From Anas platyrhynchos (Eukaryota > Chordata > Aves > Anseriformes > Anatidae): a stretch of DNA of 64,000 nucleotides. Position numbers and translations under genes: made by a program. Where the stretch lies: assembly GCF_047663525.1 (NCBI RefSeq), contig NC_092602.1:1061501-1125500 (forward strand). Reading direction: 5' to 3'. Positions 61,401 through 64,000 of this stretch are shown one piece after another. Under the pieces are notes generated by a model. It was not told the origin of the DNA and did not search any database. It saw only the letters and a program-made list of their open reading frames with translations. Position 1 is the stretch's first letter; every line of letters starts with the position of its first letter.

Positions 61401-63736
61401 CCAGCCCTTCCAGGTCCTGCTTCTCATGCAGCACCGTCTGCTTCTCCTCGTACTCCTGCTCCAACTGCATCTCCAGCTGGCGGAGCTGTGCGGGGAGAGG
61501 GCCCCAGGCTCGGTCAGAGCTGGCCGGGGACCCTGCTCCAAAACAGCGTGCAGAAAGGGAGCGGGAGCAGGGAACAGTGACTGCTCTCCAGAGGGTCTCA
61601 GCCATTTACTCGTTTGGAAAATAATAGTCAGGCCATGCAGGGGAAGGCAGAGGAAGGGTGAGTGACACCCTGTCAGCCCTGAGGGCTCCCCCTCTCCCTT
61701 AATGACGCTGGCAATAACTTGCCCCCTGCACAGGGCGATTAAAAGTCCGAGCGGAAGGGCAGAGGTGACCCCGGAGAGGAGCCCTGTGCAATGCACACTT
61801 GAGAGCAGCCTGGAGCTCCAGCAAAAGCTGAAGAGGGGCAGGGGTAAGCACAGGAACCCCAGCGAGGGCAGTGCCCAGCAGACCAGGGGTAATCACAGCC
61901 AGCCACAGCCCCACGCAGCAGCACGGCCCCGCCAGAGCTCAGGGCTGGTGACACCTCCGTGCTCACAGGAGCAGAGATCGCCTCATTTGCCTCCCGACTT
62001 GTTCTGCCCGCCTAAAATAGCACATGCAAAACCCCACGGACTGCTTCATTAAGCCTCAGCAACGTTAATTTGCTATCGACAGCCAGGTACGCCCCAGGCC
62101 TAATGGGAACTGGCTGCTGCCACGCAGCACGGCAGCCCCGAATCTGACACCCCGGGGATTTTGGAGAAATCAGAATGCGTGTTTGCGAGCCGCCGAACTA
62201 GCAGCTTGCTCAGACCTTGTCAAAAGGCTATTTTCTGTTCATTATCACAGAGCACAAAGCCCTGGCTGTCTGCAGGAGGTGCCCTTGGTGTGATGCTGCT
62301 GTTGCTCACGGGGAACGTGGTGCCCATGGGGCCCTGCTCCATCCCCAGCATGGGGGGATCCCGGCTGCCCCGGCCCCTGGTTCTGCATCCTGGGCTGGTG
62401 CCGGGCTGGAAAGCAGCAATCACTGCTCACCTGGGAGGAGGGAGCCCCCTGAGCCCCCCAGCACCGACCTACCCTCCTTTGGCAGGACTGCCGCACGTCC
62501 TCCAGCTCCTCGTCCTTGTCCTCCAGCTCCTTCTGGTGGATCTGCTTCATCCGCTCTATCTCCAGTTCCAGCCGCTGGTGGAGCTGAAAGGCCCAAAGGC
62601 GAGCACGCCCGTGGTCGCACCCCACTCCGGAGCTCCAGCTCGACCCACCCGTGTGGGGAGAAACATCCCTGGCACATCGAGCCCAGATAGGGGCTGCGTT
62701 ACCTGCTCCAGGTGATCGACGGCTGCTGTTTGCCGCTCCAGCTCCTTCTGCTGCTCGGCAGCGCTGGACTCCAGGTCCCAGAGCTGCTGCCGGAGCGCGG
62801 GCACGGCGCGGGCATCCGGGGCACCAGGGGCACTGAGCTCCTGCAGCCTGGTGGCCAGCTGTGCCGCCCGCTGCTCCAGGCTGGCCCCCTCCGCCTGCTT
62901 CTGCTGCTCGGGGGCAGAGCGGGGGTCAGCACGGGAGGGCTCAGCACACAGGGGGGGCTCACACTTGCACCACTCTCAATACCCTGACCGTTTCCAGCTG
63001 TGGCATCAGGAACAGCCCGGCCAGCAGCGGGCAGCCCCGACCTCCCCAGCTCTCTGCGCAACCCCTTCCCTCTCCGTTTTGCTCCTGGTGTCGCTTTCCT
63101 CACCCCTGGGCTGTGACTTGTGCTGCCCGGGGTGGCCTCACAGCCCCCCAGCCCCATGGGATGGGGCTTGTGAGACATGACAACCTCTCCTAGCAGAGGA
63201 TAATGCTATTTAAGGCATCAGGTGCCTCCTATGTCTGTGCCAAAAGAGACCAGAGTCACGTTGCTGGCTTTGCTGTGATTGCAAAGAGGGTGGCCTTGCT
63301 CTGCGAGCTGCTCCTGGACTGGGATGCAGAGCAAGTGGGCCATCCCCCGCTTACCTCCAGGCTCTGCTGAAGCTTGCCCATCTCCCACCTGAGGGAGGAG
63401 TTCTCCTGGGTCACCTTCTCCCGGAGGCTCCTCTCAAACGCAGACTCCCCCAGGGCCTGGGCCAGCTGCAGGTCGAACCTGGGCGCAGAAGCGCACATCA
63501 CCTCTGCGCGGTGCCACGCCGCCCCCCACTACCCAACCTGGCCCTTCTGTGCTCCCCCCATCCCCTTCCCACTGGCCTTACTTCTTCTGCCTCTTCTCCA
63601 GCTCGTGGTTGCGGCTCTGCTGGCTCTCGGCGAGCGCCCGCGCGTCCTCCAGCTCGCAGGCCAGCCGCCTGCAGCGCCGCCGCAGCTGCTGCGCCGCCAC
63701 CTGAGCCGCCTTGCACGCCGCCTGCGCCTCGCCCAG
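36193..63736 (-). CDS. MYO18B: MYO18B-like unconventional myosin XVIII, C-terminal 1038 residues, 15 exons (5' part outside window)
   Basis: Joined minus-strand exons: 63736-63582, 63478-63355, 62903-62703, 62583-62473, 61485-61381, 58847-58698, 55138-55025, 54759-54643, 54094-54011, 52969-52832, 52264-52079, 45552-45419, 44309-44268, 43894-43733 and 37486-36193. All borders are GT-AG, and the 3117 coding bases form one open frame ending in TGA. Residues 1-540 are charged heptad coiled coil with class XVIII signatures such as KRLRRDLRRTRALLADAQ, DEDQEDLNELMAKHKA and SCQRRLRQLEMQLE. Residues 541-607 are Ser-rich, and 608-1038 form a Ser/Pro/Arg-rich extension. The recalled MYO18A tail ends in an unrelated, shorter tail, and its neighbour PIPOX is absent here, so MYO18B is preferred. 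In the family, MYO18B is a sarcomeric and nuclear muscle myosin needed for myofibril assembly, with little or no ATPase motor activity. The motor, IQ and N-terminal parts must lie above 64 kb. The human protein is about 2567 residues, so roughly 40 percent is seen here. Confidence 0.88.
37487..43732 (-). other. MYO18B: MYO18B intron 14 (6.2 kb)
   Basis: This intron lies between the Ser-rich linker exon and the terminal exon. The right part holds a 600-base AT-rich island (about 41330-41930), and another lies at 40690-40950. No additional exon with matching phase (2/2) was recognised. Confidence 0.8.
43733..43894 (-). CDS. MYO18B: MYO18B Ser-rich linker exon 14
   Basis: This exon has 162 bases, phase 2 in and 2 out, residues 554-607: TDACSSVGSVLSLEPAES, then IRSWLGSSAGWSSPTGAS, then MAGSLSAQSIGSRSTQGP. 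It is rich in Ser/Gly and not coiled coil. Its position equals the short linker after the rod in MYO18A, which also carries a V-SWLS motif (recalled); IRSWLGSS here is comparable. The acceptor is CTCCCCGCAG and the donor CCGAG|GTAAGG. Confidence 0.88.
43895..44267 (-). other. MYO18B: MYO18B intron 13 (0.37 kb)
   Basis: GC-rich; contains a short duplicated CATGGTGGCA near 44178-44197. It separates the 42-base exon from the Ser-rich exon. Confidence 0.75.
44268..44309 (-). CDS. MYO18B: MYO18B 42-base small exon 13
   Basis: This small exon (42 bases) starts after a GCTTGCAG acceptor and ends at a GAC|GTGAGT donor. It contributes residues 540-553: SVQTARDTLCSRRE plus the first two bases of Thr. 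Its phases (2 in, 2 out) fit both neighbours. Because the length is a multiple of three and the phases match, skipping it would keep the frame. No other small-exon frame at this place joins the two neighbours. Confidence 0.82.
44310..45418 (-). other. MYO18B: MYO18B intron 12 (1.1 kb)
   Basis: It contains a 24-base T run (A run on the gene strand) at 44664-44687 followed by moderately AT-rich DNA. No exon was recognised. Confidence 0.8.
44664..44687. repeat. T24 homopolymer
   Basis: An uninterrupted run of about 24 T lies in MYO18B intron 12. On the gene strand it is poly(A). No retroposon sequence or target-site duplication was recognised around it. Confidence 0.9.
45419..45552 (-). CDS. 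MYO18B: MYO18B coiled-coil exon 12, end of the rod
   Basis: This 134-base exon encodes residues 496-539 plus two bases of 540: EQQLAEVAAARQGLQADL, then GTAIRRIADLQLALEELR, then ASDESDAE. The GLQADL..AIRRIADLQ core parallels SLQADLKLAFKRIGDLQ of MYO18A (recalled). An acidic DESDAE end marks the end of the coiled coil, as in the family. The acceptor is GTCCCGCAG and the donor GAGAG|GTGAGG. No long ORF covers it because stops flank it closely, so it was found from the splice signals and the protein alignment. Confidence 0.9.
47964..48001 (+). repeat. Purine run A-rich then G8
   Basis: An AAAAAGGAAAAGAAAG run leads into thirteen A and eight G. Simple sequence within MYO18B intron 11. Confidence 0.85.
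51392..51448. repeat. 19-base tandem repeat, 3 perfect units
   Basis: CACTGCCTGTCCGTGGGCT occurs three times without spacers, followed by a decayed fourth unit (CACCGTCTCCGTG). It is a minisatellite in MYO18B intron 11. Confidence 0.95.
52079..52264 (-). CDS. MYO18B: MYO18B coiled-coil exon 11
   Basis: This exon has 186 bases, 62 codons, residues 434-495. It encodes VLVLRLRDSIIKMGEELE, then KAAESEAREKESTKYYQRR, then MEEMKADMNELVQRELESS and RRRVEL. Its alignment with the recalled MYO18A region around LKENMEKLTEERDQ is colinear with no length change. The acceptor is CTCCCCAG and the donor CTG|GTAAGG. The next exon lies 6.5 kb downstream. Confidence 0.92.
52265..52831 (-). other. MYO18B: MYO18B intron 10 (0.57 kb)
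   Basis: GC-rich intron; nothing besides the splice sites is recognised. Confidence 0.75.
52832..52969 (-). CDS. MYO18B: MYO18B coiled-coil exon 10
   Basis: This exon has 138 bases, 46 codons, residues 388-433. It encodes LRAAQASAARLEQRPAER and then AVISRQEAHIRDLESRL, ending QAVQMKRFE. The SRQEAHIRDLESRLD core matches class XVIII SRQEAKIRELETRLE. A proline (residue 402) sits where the recalled MYO18A has none. The acceptor is GTCCCCCCAG and the donor TTCGAG|GTACGG. Confidence 0.92.
52970..54010 (-). other. MYO18B: MYO18B intron 9 (1.0 kb)
   Basis: Mixed composition with an AT-rich middle part (53160-53580). Nothing else recognised. Confidence 0.75.
54011..54094 (-). CDS. MYO18B: MYO18B coiled-coil exon 9
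   Basis: This exon has 84 bases, exactly 28 codons (one myosin-tail charge repeat), residues 360-387: SATDIAQIQELQTQVE, then DAKKEKQSLQEK. It aligns with [20 protein letters not shown] of MYO18A (recalled). The acceptor is TTTCCCCAG and the donor GAAG|GTAATT. Confidence 0.93.
54095..54642 (-). other. MYO18B: MYO18B intron 8 (0.55 kb)
   Basis: GC-rich intron; nothing besides the splice sites is recognised. Confidence 0.75.
54643..54759 (-). CDS. MYO18B: MYO18B coiled-coil exon 8
   Basis: This exon has 117 bases, 39 codons, residues 321-359: ADEQLSQLQHERADLLRR, then VDEDQEDLNELMAKHKALIAQ. The EDQEDLNELM core is near-identical to class XVIII EDQEDMNELMKKHKA. The acceptor is CTCCCGCAG and the donor CAG|GTAGGA. 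Confidence 0.93.
55025..55138 (-). CDS. MYO18B: MYO18B coiled-coil exon 7
   Basis: This exon has 114 bases, 38 codons, residues 283-320: LEESEARCAEAQRCQQ, then ATALQLENLHAELETLSRNKTL. It aligns with LEESEFTCAAAVKARKAME of MYO18A (recalled). The acceptor is TGTCACAG. The donor CTG|GTGCGT is a weaker, non-consensus GT donor with no purine-rich exon end. Confidence 0.89.
55139..58697 (-). other. MYO18B: MYO18B intron 6 (3.6 kb)
   Basis: The intron contains two AT-rich complex islands (55440-55640 and about 56790-57110) and an (AAAT)n run at 55919-55937. No exon was recognised. Confidence 0.8.
55440..55640. promoter_or_regulatory. AT-rich candidate intronic enhancer with POU-octamer-like site
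   Basis: It carries ATTGCATTTGCAAAT (55537-55551), which overlaps octamer-like ATTTGCAAAT, plus an upstream TAATTTGCAAAATGATG and ATTACATGTAA. It is AT-rich in a GC-rich intron, with no repeat signature. Function is inferred from motif content only. Confidence 0.3.
58698..58847 (-). CDS. MYO18B: MYO18B coiled-coil exon 6
   Basis: This exon has 150 bases, 50 codons, residues 233-282. It begins IGHRDLDVEKRLRRDLRR and continues TRALLADAQLLLAAP, matching the class XVIII hallmark EKRLRKDLKRTKALLADAQ. A helix-breaking AAPTEPGAASAA stretch (residues 263-274) follows, then ELERLHRQ. It is one codon longer than my recollection of the MYO18A exon. The acceptor is CCCTCCAG and the donor CAG|GTAGGC. Confidence 0.93.
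58848..61380 (-). other. MYO18B: MYO18B intron 5 (2.5 kb)
   Basis: It holds a G11 run near 59642-59652, an A-rich (CAAAA)n stretch at 59792-59825, an AT-rich region at 59860-60240 and a CTGTCCCC-rich stretch near 61008-61072. No exon was recognised. Confidence 0.8.
59792..59825 (+). repeat. A-rich (CAAAAAA)n simple repeat
   Basis: This is an A12 run followed by CA5-7 units, inside MYO18B intron 5. Confidence 0.85.
61381..61485 (-). CDS. MYO18B: MYO18B coiled-coil exon 5
   Basis: This exon has 105 bases, 35 codons, residues 198-232: LRQLEMQLEQEYEEKQTV, then LHEKQDLEGLVGTLCEQ. It is among the most conserved parts of the class XVIII tail (compare LKQMEVQLEEEYEDKQKV in MYO18A, recalled). The acceptor is CCGCACAG and the donor GAGCAG|GTAAGG. 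Confidence 0.93.
61486..62472 (-). other. MYO18B: MYO18B intron 4 (1.0 kb)
   Basis: Nothing besides the splice sites is recognised. Confidence 0.75.
62473..62583 (-). CDS. MYO18B: MYO18B coiled-coil exon 4
   Basis: This exon has 111 bases, 37 codons, residues 161-197. It encodes LHQRLELEIERMKQIHQK followed by ELEDKDEELEDVRQSCQRR. It matches the recalled class XVIII segment RLEMEMERMRQTHSKE closely, including the conserved RQSCQ motif. The acceptor is CCTTTCAG and the donor GGAGG|GTAGGT. Confidence 0.92.
62703..62903 (-). CDS. MYO18B: MYO18B coiled-coil exon 3
   Basis: This exon has 201 bases, 67 codons, residues 94-160. The acceptor lies in a GAGCAGCAG stretch, so three in-frame AG choices exist. 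The middle one (CAG|CAGAAG) was chosen because it keeps the same length as the recalled MYO18A exon. It encodes QKQAEGASLEQRAAQLATRL, then a Pro/Gly/Ala segment (SAPGAPDARAVP, residues 117-128), then coiled coil through AAVDHLEQ. The donor is CAG|GTAACG. The start could be off by one codon either way (NAGNAG-type acceptor). Confidence 0.87.
62904..63354 (-). other. MYO18B: MYO18B intron 2 (0.45 kb)
   Basis: GC-rich; only the splice sites are recognised. Confidence 0.75.
63355..63478 (-). CDS. MYO18B: MYO18B coiled-coil exon 2
   Basis: This 124-base exon has a CTGCGCCCAG acceptor and a CTGGAG|GTAAGC donor. It completes residue 52 and encodes through residue 93: FDLQLAQALGESAFER, then SLREKVTQENSSLRWE, then MGKLQQSLE. 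It aligns with the recalled MYO18A segment beginning KKFDSELSQAHEEA. It ends at phase 0, and the next nine exons all begin and end on codon boundaries. Confidence 0.9.
63582..63736 (-). CDS. MYO18B: MYO18B coiled-coil exon 1 of 15 in window
   Basis: This 155-base exon starts at codon phase 0 after a TCTCCTGCAG acceptor and ends two bases into a codon at an AA|GTAAGG donor. It encodes residues 1-51 of the visible fragment, from LGEAQAACKAAQVAAQ to NHELEKRQKK. This is basic and acidic coiled coil with two cysteines (ACK, RRRCRRL). The split Lys codon is completed by the next exon, giving the family-typical KKFD junction. Earlier exons are not visible in the 260 bases to its right. Confidence 0.9.
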
Positions 63737-64000
63737 CTGCAGGAGAGGTGTGTGAGTGGGTCCCGGGGCTGGCACCACGACCAGAGCTGGAGCTGGACCC
63801 CCCCACCCCCAGGCACCTCTTCCCCAAGCAGCTGTTTTGGAATGAAACGCTCCCGTGCAGAAGGGGAGCTTCCCCTAGGGGTTGGTGCACAGGGCAGGGA
63901 GAGGCACAGAGCTCTCGCCAGCCAGGGAACGAGGTCATTAAGGAATGACTTTAAATAAGCAAAATCCTGCAGTAATGAAGCCTGTAATTCCAAACTAACT

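Noticed and set aside
36193..63736. MYO18A as the identity of the myosin
   Set aside because: The rod aligns with both paralogs, but the recalled MYO18A C-terminus is short and different. The 430-residue extension and the absence of PIPOX before the next gene favour MYO18B.

Overview
The window is nuclear DNA from a vertebrate, most likely a bird or other sauropsid. It is GC-rich, has short intron-split exons with GT-AG borders and few interspersed repeats, and carries one probable fossil of a CR1 LINE 3' end near 20.5 kb. No bacterial, viral or organellar gene organisation is present. The long open frames on both strands are almost all chance frames in GC-rich DNA.

Two genes can be supported, both on the minus strand, one behind the other. 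(1) From the right edge to 36.2 kb lies the 3' part of an unconventional class XVIII myosin, called here as MYO18B. Fifteen coding exons join without a frame break into the last 1038 residues. About 540 residues are coiled-coil tail, colinear with the class XVIII family tail. A serine-rich linker and a roughly 430-residue Ser/Pro/Arg-rich terminal extension, encoded by one large last exon, follow. The motor domain and N-terminal extension lie beyond 64 kb. (2) At 12.0-12.1 kb, inside a dense CpG island, is a short first coding exon encoding a signal peptide. Its position directly downstream of MYO18B on the same strand makes it the probable first exon of SEZ6L, a neuronal CUB/Sushi membrane protein. 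The left 12 kb would then be its large first intron.

Region by region: 1-12 kb is the probable SEZ6L intron 1, with AT-rich islands and short tandem repeats. 11.6-12.5 kb is the CpG island, promoter and 5' UTR, with CAG, heptamer and pentamer repeats. 12.5-35.6 kb is intergenic DNA with a (GGGAT)n array, the CR1 remnant and AT-rich homeodomain-motif islands that look like developmental enhancers. 35.6-36.2 kb is the probable MYO18B 3' UTR. 36.2-63.7 kb holds the MYO18B exons and introns; the two 6-kb introns also hold AT-rich candidate regulatory islands.

MYO18B is known as a striated-muscle sarcomere protein and SEZ6L as a neuronal surface protein. Their adjacency is conserved synteny, not a shared pathway. 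I found no clearly new biological system. The items most worth checking are the candidate noncoding enhancers, two frame-neutral MYO18B exons that could be alternatively spliced, the terminal MYO18B tail, and the unstable repeats in the SEZ6L leader. Database searches were not possible, so all homology statements rest on recalled family sequences.
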